A model generated the notes under the pieces. It saw only the letters and a list, made by a program, of their open reading frames with translations. It was not told where the DNA came from and did no database searches. Positions 1-6,678 of a stretch of 64,000 nucleotides of DNA are shown in pieces. This DNA comes from an uncultured Flavobacteriaceae bacterium (GTDB taxonomy: Bacteria > Bacteroidota > Bacteroidia > Flavobacteriales > Flavobacteriaceae). A program made the position numbers and the translations under genes. How positions within the stretch are numbered: the stretch's first letter is position 1; every line of letters starts with the position of its first letter. The stretch is taken from assembly GCA_947500385.1 (NCBI GenBank), contig CANMSA010000020.1, positions 1 through 64,000 on the forward strand, written 5' to 3'.

Positions 1-27
1 GGTACGCTTGTTAACCGTAATCTTTGA
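1..27 (+). CDS. Possible C-terminal end of a truncated gene
   Basis: Reading the plus strand from base 1 gives eight codons (GTLVNRNL) and then a TGA stop. A strong terminator hairpin follows about 60 bases later, which is what the end of a gene would look like. The fragment is far too short to identify, and chance cannot be excluded. Confidence 0.25.
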   Translation, partial: GTLVNRNL

Positions 28-83
28 ATGTTTCATAAATAAGTCGATTTTGTGTCAACTTATTTCAGGACGGGACATTCAAA

Positions 84-121
84 TAAAAAAAGCCTTGACA
101 CTATTGTCAGGGCTTTTTTTA
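84..121. terminator. Bidirectional intrinsic terminator
   Basis: A 10-bp stem (AGCCTTGACA at 91-100 pairing with TGTCAGGGCT at 105-114) closes a 4-base loop. It is flanked by an A-run on the left and a T-run on the right, so it can stop transcription in both directions. It would end the gene entering from the left edge and the small minus-strand gene at 156-338. Confidence 0.85.
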
Positions 122-155
122 TTTTAAATGGCCAACCACGACCTTTAAAACTGCA

Positions 156-338
156 CTAAGAGTGCTCTTCTTTTGGCTTTAAGGCTTTGTTCAATGCTCT
201 TTGGGCCAAAAACAAACGGTATCCTACAAACAACATTGTAGCAAACCAAACGGTAAATAAAATGTATTCCATAACAGTGGGGGATTTTGGTGGAACATTT
301 AGGTTAAATTCAGTTTTGCTCTTCCATACTTGGGGCAT
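156..338 (-). CDS. Small single-pass membrane protein
   Basis: A 60-codon frame whose middle (about residues 23-45) is a hydrophobic segment rich in F, L, V and W, followed by a basic tail (RALNKALKPKE). A second in-frame ATG at 272 would give a 38-residue protein starting just before the membrane helix, and that may be the true start. It stands alone between a terminator and the divergent LETM1-related gene. I do not recognise the family. The amphipathic layout suggests an inner-membrane microprotein; no function is assigned. Confidence 0.5.
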   Translation of the reverse strand: MPQVWKSKTEFNLNVPPKSPTVMEYILFTVWFATMLFVGYRLFLAQRALNKALKPKEEHS

Positions 339-546
339 TTTAGAGCTGTAAAAAAATGATTGAACGATAAATATAGGGAATAGGTTTCTATTTTCCTACA
401 ATAAAACAAAAATAACGTCTTACAAAATACAATTTCGATTAATTTTTCATGGAAAAAGTGTCTCTTTTAAGAATCTTCCAAAAATGATCACAACATGGTG
501 TAAGTCTACTTATTTGCCTTATTTTTGCCCTCTTAAGCCCTGTGCT

Positions 547-1734
547 ATGAACCCTTCGGCAACTGGATGGATCGATAAATTTGGATCTTTGGTAAAGGTA
601 CGACCAGACGCCTATACCGATTTTAGAGATTTGTATGGCGGATTAAAAAAGTCGGGCTTCGTATATGGGGTAAATACCCAGATTCCCCGGTTCATTGAGG
701 CAGAGCACGTGTTATCTGAGGATGAAAAGGCGAAAATTAATTTACTGAACGCGCTGTACTATACGTATTTCTTGGAAAAAAAAGAGATAGACTTCCTGGT
801 TTTTCTGGAAGAGGTGTTTCAGTTTTACAGTGCATTAAAAATCAATCAGATTTCTTTCTTATCGGGCCTTTTTTCAGAAAAGAAAACTTCGAGCCAACTT
901 GAAAAACTGATTGACTCTCGCGTGTATCTCGAAGACAATGTAATCAGCAAGACTTTTAATAGCATCATTACCAATTCGTTGTTGTTTGTGGATATTTTGC
1001 TGTTCAAACAATATCTTCAGGAAAAAGAAACGATTTACCAACACGCACAATTGTTAGAGTATCTTGCCATAAATATTACCTATCACGCCCTCAACTCAAA
1101 AGAAAAGAACAAAAGCGACGAAAAACTGGCACAGTTATTCGCCTCTTCCCTAACCTTCATAGATAATGACCTGCAGCATTTTGATGGTTCCTACAGGAAT
1201 AAGTTGGTGCTTGCACGAAGTGTTTGGGAAAACAGATACTTTTTAGATATTGCGTGTTTGGCCGTATATGAAGATAATTCCTTGGAGTATCGTGAATCGG
1301 AATTCATTTTTGGTATCGGCAAAGATCTTGGTTTTGATCAAAAACAAATCTCAAGATCCTTAGAGGAGATTAGTTATTTCTTCAAAAAGAATGCCCGTAT
1401 TATTCCGTTTTTAAAAGACCAAAATCTGGCGGTCCAATTTTACGACAGTATGTCTAAGGTGGTAAACAAACTAATTCTTAGAAATAGCAGACGCTTACAA
1501 AAAGAACTGTCGGAAAGCAAAGAATTGGTCGCGCTTATTTCGAAAGCTACGGTAAAGGATTTAAGTTCGGAAGAGAGAAAAAAAGTACGTCACCAACTCC
1601 TCGATATTTTTAAGACCATCCCATCATTGGCTATTTTTATTTTGCCGGGCGGTGCTGTTTTGTTACCGATTTTTATTAAATTGATACCTAAATTACTACC
1701 CTCTTCTTTTGATGACAATCGAGTAGAAAAATAG
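547..1734 (+). CDS. LETM1-related protein (biofilm-associated family)
   Basis: The encoded protein is about 395 residues, mostly helical. Its last 60 residues carry a LETM1-like signature: a basic helix (SSEERKKVRHQLLDIF), then a hydrophobic stretch with LPGGAVLLPIFIKL and a PKLLPSSF ending. Flavobacterial proteins of this shape are annotated as LETM1-related, biofilm-associated proteins; in mitochondria the LETM1 core belongs to an inner-membrane cation/proton exchange factor. The ATG at 547 (MNPSATGWIDKF) is preferred because the upstream 21 residues from the ATG at 484 look like untranslated leader. It is a single-gene unit with no close partner. The biological role in bacteria is not established. 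Confidence 0.75.
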   Translation: MNPSATGWIDKFGSLVKVRPDAYTDFRDLYGGLKKSGFVYGVNTQIPRFIEAEHVLSEDEKAKINLLNALYYTYFLEKKEIDFLVFLEEVFQFYSALKINQISFLSGLFSEKKTSSQLEKLIDSRVYLEDNVISKTFNSIITNSLLFVDILLFKQYLQEKETIYQHAQLLEYLAINITYHALNSKEKNKSDEKLAQLFASSLTFIDNDLQHFDGSYRNKLVLARSVWENRYFLDIACLAVYEDNSLEYRESEFIFGIGKDLGFDQKQISRSLEEISYFFKKNARIIPFLKDQNLAVQFYDSMSKVVNKLILRNSRRLQKELSESKELVALISKATVKDLSSEERKKVRHQLLDIFKTIPSLAIFILPGGAVLLPIFIKLIPKLLPSSFDDNRVEK

Positions 1735-1814
1735 GTTTTATCTTACAAAATTTTCACCATAAGAAAAATCTATAACTAACATTAACTATCAGAAATCCAA
1801 TTTTTTAAGCACTC

Positions 1815-2570
1815 CTACTCCAACCAAAGCTTAAAATCCCGTACCCGCTCCCTACTCACGATGATTTCTTGTTCCGAAAAGCGGTTGAGTTTAATTTGAA
1901 GGCGAGAATTCGTATAGGACACAATGTCTTTTATATGATTGATGTTAATGTAAAATTTACGGCTTACCCTAAAAAATACTTTTGGCTGCAGTTCAGATTC
2001 AAGGTGCTCCAAGGTGGTTTCCAACAGGTAGTTTCGACCGTCGGTCGTGGCCGCATACGTCCCTTTATTTTCGCTATAAAAGCACTCGACCTCATCGGCA
2101 TTAATGATTTTAAGGTGCTGCCCTACCTTGGCCGTAAATCGCTTTTTATACTCGCGTTCAAGTGGGTTTACCAAGAGTTTTTTAATGTCCTCAAAATCCA
2201 AAGCTAGTTTTTTAGTTTCCGGCTTAAACTCCCTAAACTTACGTACCGCTACTTCCAAGTCTTCATCATCGATAGGCTTCAAAAGATAATCAATACTGTT
2301 CAGCTTAAAAGCCTGCAGGGCATATTCGTCGTAAGCAGTAGTAAAAATAATGGCACTGTTTACCTCTACCACTTCAAAGATTTCGAAAGAGAGGCCGTCT
2401 GACAATTGTATGTCCAAGAAGATTAGATCGGGATGGGGATTTCCTTGAAACCATTCGATCGCCTCTTCTACCGAGTGCAGCATTACCGATACGGCAACAT
2501 CAAGCTCTGACAAAAGTCTAGAAAGGCGCCTTGCGGCCGGTTTTTCATCTTCAATAATTATTGTGGTCAT
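1815..2570 (-). CDS. LytTR-family response regulator
   Basis: A 251-residue two-domain regulator. Residues 1-120 are a CheY-like receiver with acidic pocket E7/D8, phospho-acceptor D53 (in IFLDIQLSDG), T77 and K98 (LLKP). Residues about 140-251 form a LytTR DNA-binding domain (VGQHLKIINADEVECFYSE; FFRVSRKFYININHI). It is the last gene of the operon that begins with the DUF2141 gene at 6507 and contains the LytS-type kinase at 4111-5448, its likely partner. LytTR proteins bind two 9-bp direct repeats 12 bp apart, and matching sites lie upstream of this operon, inside it, and at 37.35-37.43 kb. I infer that it autoregulates and controls those promoters. Confidence 0.93.
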   Translation of the reverse strand: MTTIIIEDEKPAARRLSRLLSELDVAVSVMLHSVEEAIEWFQGNPHPDLIFLDIQLSDGLSFEIFEVVEVNSAIIFTTAYDEYALQAFKLNSIDYLLKPIDDEDLEVAVRKFREFKPETKKLALDFEDIKKLLVNPLEREYKKRFTAKVGQHLKIINADEVECFYSENKGTYAATTDGRNYLLETTLEHLESELQPKVFFRVSRKFYININHIKDIVSYTNSRLQIKLNRFSEQEIIVSRERVRDFKLWLE

Positions 2571-2625
2571 TGACGTATGGTTTTTAAGCGTTTGTTTTTG
2601 ATAAAAGATAATGAAGTTACAAATA

Positions 2626-2973
2626 TCATTGCCCCTCTTCTTCCATGTATTTCTTTATTTGCCGATTCTCCCATTCGTTCAAGAATTCAGGCTTAAAACT
2701 CTTGGTACCTGATTGATAAACAAAAACATAGAGCGCATGTACACCCAGACCTATTCCCCACAGTACCGGAGTAGCGATTACATTCCATTCAAACCAATTT
2801 ACAAAGCCAGGGGCATCGTTGCCATTTTCAAGCAGTATTTCAAGCAATCGCCATTTTAGGATGAGTAGCAAGCCATTGACTACTAAATATGCAGTTAAGT
2901 GCTTGTAAAAGGCCCTAAGGCCTTCTACACGCTTCTTCGCATTAAGAAACGAATTAGATTGTTGATTTTTCAT
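2626..2973 (-). CDS. 2TM-domain protein (copy 4 of the operon)
   Basis: A 115-residue protein with the full 2TM layout: an N-terminal basic helix (AKKRVEGLRAFYKH), a first membrane helix, a variable linker with NWFEWN, a second membrane helix containing WGIGLGVHAL, and a C-terminal WENRQIKKYMEEE tail. It is homologous to the three genes upstream and to the last 85 residues of the kinase at 4111-5448. It lies 21 bp after the previous 2TM gene and 55 bp before the LytTR regulator. The 2TM family (Pfam PF13239) has no established function. Proximity to a LytS/LytTR pair suggests a membrane sensing or interaction module. Confidence 0.88.
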   Translation of the reverse strand: MKNQQSNSFLNAKKRVEGLRAFYKHLTAYLVVNGLLLILKWRLLEILLENGNDAPGFVNWFEWNVIATPVLWGIGLGVHALYVFVYQSGTKSFKPEFLNEWENRQIKKYMEEEGQ

Positions 2974-2994
2974 TTTTTACTAGATTTTTTGATT

Positions 2995-3324
2995 TCAATG
3001 ATCTTCTTTCATATACTTTCGCATTTGCCGTTCTTCCCATTTTCGTCCGAACAAAGAACCCCCGCGAAGTGTTTTATACCCATGCACACCAAGTGCAATA
3101 CCCCAAATGATTGGAGTTCCATAGAGATTCCAATCAATCCAATCCAGGAAGGCCGGATCTCCTAGGACCCTTTTACTCAACAGGACGAACGTAAAATGGT
3201 CTTTTAAAAGCAGTAACAGGGTGTTGATGAGCAAATAGACCAACACATGATTGTAAAAACCTTTCAGCTGCGACACACGTGCCTTTGCTCTTTCATACTT
3301 TGATTTCTGTTCAGTTGTTGCCAT
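2995..3324 (-). CDS. 2TM-domain protein (copy 3)
   Basis: A 109-residue protein with the conserved elements KYERAKARVSQLKGFYNH, two membrane helices, WGIALGVHGYKT and the terminal WEERQMRKYMKED. The ATG shares one base with the stop codon of the preceding 2TM gene (TAATG), which indicates translational coupling. The linker between helices is longer than in copy 1 and carries WIDWNLYG, resembling copy 4, so copies 3 and 4 look like the closest pair. It is a predicted integral inner-membrane protein of unknown function. Confidence 0.88.
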   Translation of the reverse strand: MATTEQKSKYERAKARVSQLKGFYNHVLVYLLINTLLLLLKDHFTFVLLSKRVLGDPAFLDWIDWNLYGTPIIWGIALGVHGYKTLRGGSLFGRKWEERQMRKYMKEDH

Positions 3325-3692
3325 TAGTATCGTCTGTTAAATTTCTCTGCTTCCTTTTCGTCCTCTTCAATATACTTTTGAATCTGTCGTTGCTCCCAAT
3401 CTTTGCTAAACAGGCTGTATCCAAACACTTTTGCTGCATGAAATCCCAATCCTATACCCCACGCACCCCATACAAAAAAAGTACCCAAATCAAAGAACGC
3501 CTCATTGAAGCTTTCCCCGTTTTCCAGATTACCCATGATTTTACTTACCGTGATAAAAGTGTTTACAAGGATGTAAACCGTTAAATGCACATAAAACCCT
3601 TTTAACTCGTCGACCCGTTGCTTGGCCCTGGCCATCTTCTTATTTTCCGCAAGCTCTCTCATAACTGTTGTATTTTGTAATTCTATTCCCAT
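3324..3692 (-). CDS. 2TM-domain protein (copy 2)
   Basis: A 122-residue protein with a short N-terminal extension, then RAKQRVDELKGFYVH, two membrane helices, WGIGLGFHAAKVFG and WEQRQIQKYIEED, and a charged C-terminal extension of about 13 residues. It overlaps the end of copy 1 by 10 bases and the start of copy 3 by one base, so the genes are tightly coupled. An internal ATG (about residue 11) could also serve as start, but the overlap pattern is compatible with the longer form. Confidence 0.86.
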   Translation of the reverse strand: MGIELQNTTVMRELAENKKMARAKQRVDELKGFYVHLTVYILVNTFITVSKIMGNLENGESFNEAFFDLGTFFVWGAWGIGLGFHAAKVFGYSLFSKDWEQRQIQKYIEEDEKEAEKFNRRY

Positions 3693-3985
3693 TTATTACG
3701 TCCATTATCCTCTTCCATATACTCTCTTATTTTCCGCTCTTCCCATCCTTTTCCAAAAAAGGGATTTAACTCAAACGCTTTAATTGCATGAAAAACAAGT
3801 CCGATCCCCCAACCGAAGGCCGCCCACAGAAACCAAGCATAATGCCATTCGTTCACATAGTAATTCAATGCGGCCAAAAAAGATATTACAAACAAGTAAG
3901 AGATAAGGCTGGTATAAAACTTCTTTACTTCGGCTACCCGTTCTTTGGCCCTAAGGTATTTGTTATCGTTATCAAGAAAATTCAT
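3683..3985 (-). CDS. 2TM-domain protein (copy 1)
   Basis: A 100-residue protein with KYLRAKERVAEVKKFYTS, two membrane helices with a short linker, WGIGLVFHAIKAFE, and GKGWEERKIREYMEED. It is the separate 2TM protein most similar to the domain fused to the kinase (same short linker and the LNYY/LNYQ position). It is the first gene after a 125-bp gap that carries its own LytTR-type operator and -7-like box, so the 2TM set can probably be transcribed apart from the kinase. Confidence 0.88.
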   Translation of the reverse strand: MNFLDNDNKYLRAKERVAEVKKFYTSLISYLFVISFLAALNYYVNEWHYAWFLWAAFGWGIGLVFHAIKAFELNPFFGKGWEERKIREYMEEDNGRNKWE

Positions 3986-4012
3986 AATGTTTGTTTTTAG
4001 TATTGTACCCTA

Positions 4013-4083
4013 CAAATCTCTGAAAGAATCCGTCGTTTAAAAAAAAGGCTTTTCCGAACTGTTATTTTTGAGGGACGAATCGT
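4013..4083 (-). promoter_or_regulatory. LytTR-type operator and promoter inside the operon
   Basis: Read on the minus strand: half-site ACGATTCGT (4083-4075), 12-bp spacer, half-site ACAGTTCGG (4062-4054), 33 bp, then GAGATTTG (4020-4013), which fits the Bacteroidota -7 box except at its first base. The ATG of the first 2TM gene is 68 bp from the operator edge. The same spacing (12, then 33) recurs at three other places in this window, which makes chance unlikely. It should drive the 2TM genes and the LytTR regulator independently of the kinase. Confidence 0.8.
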
Positions 4084-4110
4084 AGGGCGGAAGTAAAACA
4101 ATGCACTGAG

Positions 4111-5448
4111 CTAGAAGTTTTCGTCTTCCATATACTGTCGCATCTTGCGTTCTTCCCACCGCTTTCCCCACAAAGGATGACGCCCGTAAGCCTCCATACC
4201 ATGAGCCGTAAGCCCTAGGCCCCAACCAATCATGGGAAAAAGAACCCACGGGAAGCTGGTTGACTGATAATTCAGATAGGCCAAAAAAGGTATCACGATG
4301 CAATAACTGATCAAATTCCCATAGAAACCCTTTATTTTTTCTACCCGTTCTTTGGCTTTTTGATAGCGCTTATCTTCAATAAATGTTTTTTGGGTCTCCA
4401 GCGCGGATACTTGTTTTTTAAGGATAGGCAAGTGCACGCTAAAGCTGGTATCGGATTTTTGTATGACCACCTCTTTATTGGAGAGAATATTGTATCGTTG
4501 CCTAATGTTCTGCAAACCCACCCCACTACTCTTTTTAACTACTTGCTTCTCTTGTAAATTGTTATGCACCACCAGCGCCCCGTTTTCTTCAAGAACCGAT
4601 ATATGCAAGGGTTTTGACTTTGTTACAATGTTGTGCTTCACGGCATTCTCTAGCAGTAACTGAAGTGATAGTGGAACTATTTTGGCTTCGGGATCATTGC
4701 TCTTTTCAGGGATATCCATCACAATACTTTCTTCGAATCGCATTTTGAGTAAGCGCACATAGGTTCTTGCAAATTCCAATTCCTCATCGACCGAGACCAG
4801 ATCTTTGTTTTTTTGCTCCAAAACGTAGCGATATACTTTGCTTAAAGAAGTGGTGAACTTTTGTGCCTGGTACGGATCTTCTTCAATTAAACTCGTCAAT
4901 ACATTTAAACTATTGAAGAGAAAATGTGGGTCGAGTTGATTTTTGAGCGCATCGAATTTGGCGGCGGCCGTGCCGGCAATAATTTTCTGCTCCTTTACCT
5001 TCGTTTCCTGTCGATGCTTGTAATACCAGACAGCGTAAAAAATGAGGGAGACCACCAAGGCTATCAAAGTAGAGATCCAATATTCCTCTATGCGCTCTTC
5101 CATCAAAAAATCGGCTACCGGTTTTTGATAATACCCTACGATTACAATAAATCGTGAAACAAAAACACCGAGAAGTGATAAAATCACGTTCCCGGCTATT
5201 CCAATAGAAAACCGCTTTAAAGTAAATAGATCTTGCTTGTAGTGCTTTATCAAATATTGAAACCATACGGCGTTTACCATGTAAAGGATTACCGAAAAGA
5301 TCATATTCTGCCAAAACTGGTTCCAAAGTATGCTTCGATCGAATCCTTCGGCAAATGATCCATTGTAATAATAAATCGCCAGAAAGATCAGATACACCAG
5401 TACCCCTATCAGTATGGCATTAAACAAATCTTTTTTTAATCGTTGCAT
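4111..5448 (-). CDS. LytS-type histidine kinase fused to a 2TM domain
   Basis: A 445-residue membrane protein. Residues 1-145 contain four predicted membrane helices. Residues about 165-245 are a His_kinase domain with LDPHFLFNSLNVL (H175 the likely phospho-acceptor), followed by a HATPase-like part with LLLENAVKHNI and GVGLQNIRQRY. From about residue 361 to the end there is a complete 2TM domain (RYQKAKERVEKIKGFYGN, WGLGLTAHG, WEERKMRQYMEDE) homologous to the four separate proteins downstream. It starts 5 bp after the preceding secreted-protein gene, in the same operon as the LytTR regulator at 1815-2570. I infer that the fused and free 2TM domains interact in the membrane and tune kinase activity. 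Confidence 0.92.
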   Translation of the reverse strand: MQRLKKDLFNAILIGVLVYLIFLAIYYYNGSFAEGFDRSILWNQFWQNMIFSVILYMVNAVWFQYLIKHYKQDLFTLKRFSIGIAGNVILSLLGVFVSRFIVIVGYYQKPVADFLMEERIEEYWISTLIALVVSLIFYAVWYYKHRQETKVKEQKIIAGTAAAKFDALKNQLDPHFLFNSLNVLTSLIEEDPYQAQKFTTSLSKVYRYVLEQKNKDLVSVDEELEFARTYVRLLKMRFEESIVMDIPEKSNDPEAKIVPLSLQLLLENAVKHNIVTKSKPLHISVLEENGALVVHNNLQEKQVVKKSSGVGLQNIRQRYNILSNKEVVIQKSDTSFSVHLPILKKQVSALETQKTFIEDKRYQKAKERVEKIKGFYGNLISYCIVIPFLAYLNYQSTSFPWVLFPMIGWGLGLTAHGMEAYGRHPLWGKRWEERKMRQYMEDENF

Positions 5449-5453
5449 CTATT

Positions 5454-6077
5454 TTATTTATTACAGTTCGCCAGTGTCGCCTCTGCCCTGTCCTTGCCCC
5501 AACTTGGGTGAAAATCGCTCTCAGGCTTAAAGTTAGCAAAAAGTTCAATGGAACGCTCCACATCTTTGCAGTATGGAGCAGTATCTTGCCCAAAGTAACT
5601 GGCCGACCCCATATCCCATTCCGCCTTTGAAAATACGACCCTGGGGTTCTCAGGAGCCAATTGCAATGCCTGGGCATACAGGGCAACGACTTTTCCTGAG
5701 AGCGACATCCCGTAGGTTGCCCCATCGAAGGCGATCCATGCCGTATGAATCATGGCTTGCTGCACCAATATTTCAGGGTTATCGGGTGAGATAGCCTTTG
5801 CCACATCTATAAATTCCTGTGCTTTGTCCAATTGCTGGCTTACTTTTGTCTTATCTTTTTCATTAAAGGATAAAATGGTGTTGATCTGTGCCACGTAATA
5901 ATGGGGCAACCAATTATCGAGTTCAACAGACCCAATGCGTTCAAACATATTCGAGGCTTCAACAGCCTTACCTTCGCCCCATAATTGAAATGCTTTTTGC
6001 ATCCCCTTCGAGTATTGGTCTTGCCCCCATGTAAGGGTCGTTATGAATAAAAGTGTAATTGCTGCCAGGTTTTTCAT
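5454..6077 (-). CDS. Secreted helical repeat (TPR-like) protein
   Basis: A 207-residue protein with a signal peptide (MKNLAAITLLFITTLTWGQ, cleavage after the G or Q). The mature part is rich in paired helices reminiscent of TPR units (AFQLWGEGKAVEASNMFERI; LYAQALQLAPENPRVVFSKAEW). Flavobacterial genomes often place such proteins beside LytS/LytTR genes, but I know of no assigned role. It sits 10 bp after the DUF2141 gene and 5 bp before the kinase, so the three are almost certainly co-transcribed. It is probably periplasmic or outer-membrane associated. Confidence 0.75.
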   Translation of the reverse strand: MKNLAAITLLFITTLTWGQDQYSKGMQKAFQLWGEGKAVEASNMFERIGSVELDNWLPHYYVAQINTILSFNEKDKTKVSQQLDKAQEFIDVAKAISPDNPEILVQQAMIHTAWIAFDGATYGMSLSGKVVALYAQALQLAPENPRVVFSKAEWDMGSASYFGQDTAPYCKDVERSIELFANFKPESDFHPSWGKDRAEATLANCNK

Positions 6078-6087
6078 AATCTTGCTA

Positions 6088-6507
6088 TTATAGTTTAATG
6101 ATTTGTTTGATTGTTTTTCCCTTCACTAGAAATTTTGCATCTCCCCATTTTGGCGGACCAAACTTGGCCGGGGCGTTATTGGAAGACCCGGTATCTTCGG
6201 TAGGTATCCCAAAAAGACTGTCCAGTTTTCCGTCATTGTCTTCGTCGTGATATAGCGAAATCGCATATGTACCGGTGGGCACATTCTCAAAAACCGCTGT
6301 TGCCCTGCCGTTTTTAATAGTCGCATGCGTACCCAACTTCACCTTTTTTAACCACTGATTTTCAGAAGCGTACAACCCTACCACTACCAATCCTTCATCA
6401 GAACCCAGGTTCATGACTTCCACTTCTATTCTTGTATGTTCGGTTTGCTGTGCGGATACGAAACCATGTATCGCTATGAATAGAACGAATAAAAAGAGAT
6501 GTTTCAT
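6088..6507 (-). CDS. DUF2141 secreted protein (operon leader gene)
   Basis: A 139-residue protein with a signal peptide (MKHLFLFVLFIAIHGFVSAQ) and a DUF2141 beta-sandwich-like body. Typical elements are the central FENVPTGTYAISLYHDEDNDGKLD and a late FGPPKWGDAKF. The acidic DEDNDGKLD loop resembles a metal-binding turn. A paralogue at 37517-37936 shows the same layout (FENVQPGTYAIMV, HDANDN, GPPTFDGAKFE). This is the first gene of the kinase/2TM/LytTR operon, and its promoter carries a LytTR-type operator. Function is unknown; the location points to an envelope role linked to the sensor. Confidence 0.87.
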   Translation of the reverse strand: MKHLFLFVLFIAIHGFVSAQQTEHTRIEVEVMNLGSDEGLVVVGLYASENQWLKKVKLGTHATIKNGRATAVFENVPTGTYAISLYHDEDNDGKLDSLFGIPTEDTGSSNNAPAKFGPPKWGDAKFLVKGKTIKQIIKL

Positions 6508-6531
6508 TGCTTTTTGTTTTGTTAGACGCTA

Positions 6532-6602
6532 CAAATTTGAACGAAACAAAGGAAGTTTCGAAAAGTGTACTACCGAACTGTCGGTTATTGGGGATGAATT
6601 GT
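6532..6602 (-). promoter_or_regulatory. LytTR-type operator and promoter of the kinase operon
   Basis: On the minus strand: ACAATTCAT (6602-6594), 12-bp spacer, ACAGTTCGG (6581-6573), 33 bp, CAAATTTG (6539-6532), then the DUF2141 ATG at 6507. The operator edge is 65 bp from the ATG, the same distance as at the TonB-receptor promoter at 37.3 kb. A TTTT run lies about 21 bp before the -7-like box, a weak -33 element consistent with dependence on an activator. The regulator encoded at the end of this operon is the obvious candidate. Confidence 0.82.
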
Positions 6603-6678
6603 AGGCTGTGCCACCCAAGTGCCTCCCGAGGGGGTACATCAACGTAAATACCAACTAAAATTGCAGTAATTTTACACT

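Noticed and set aside
484-546. Upstream ATG at 484 for the LETM1-related gene
   Set aside because: The extra 21 residues (rich in Cys, Pro and Tyr) do not resemble the family, and the ATG at 547 gives a natural start.
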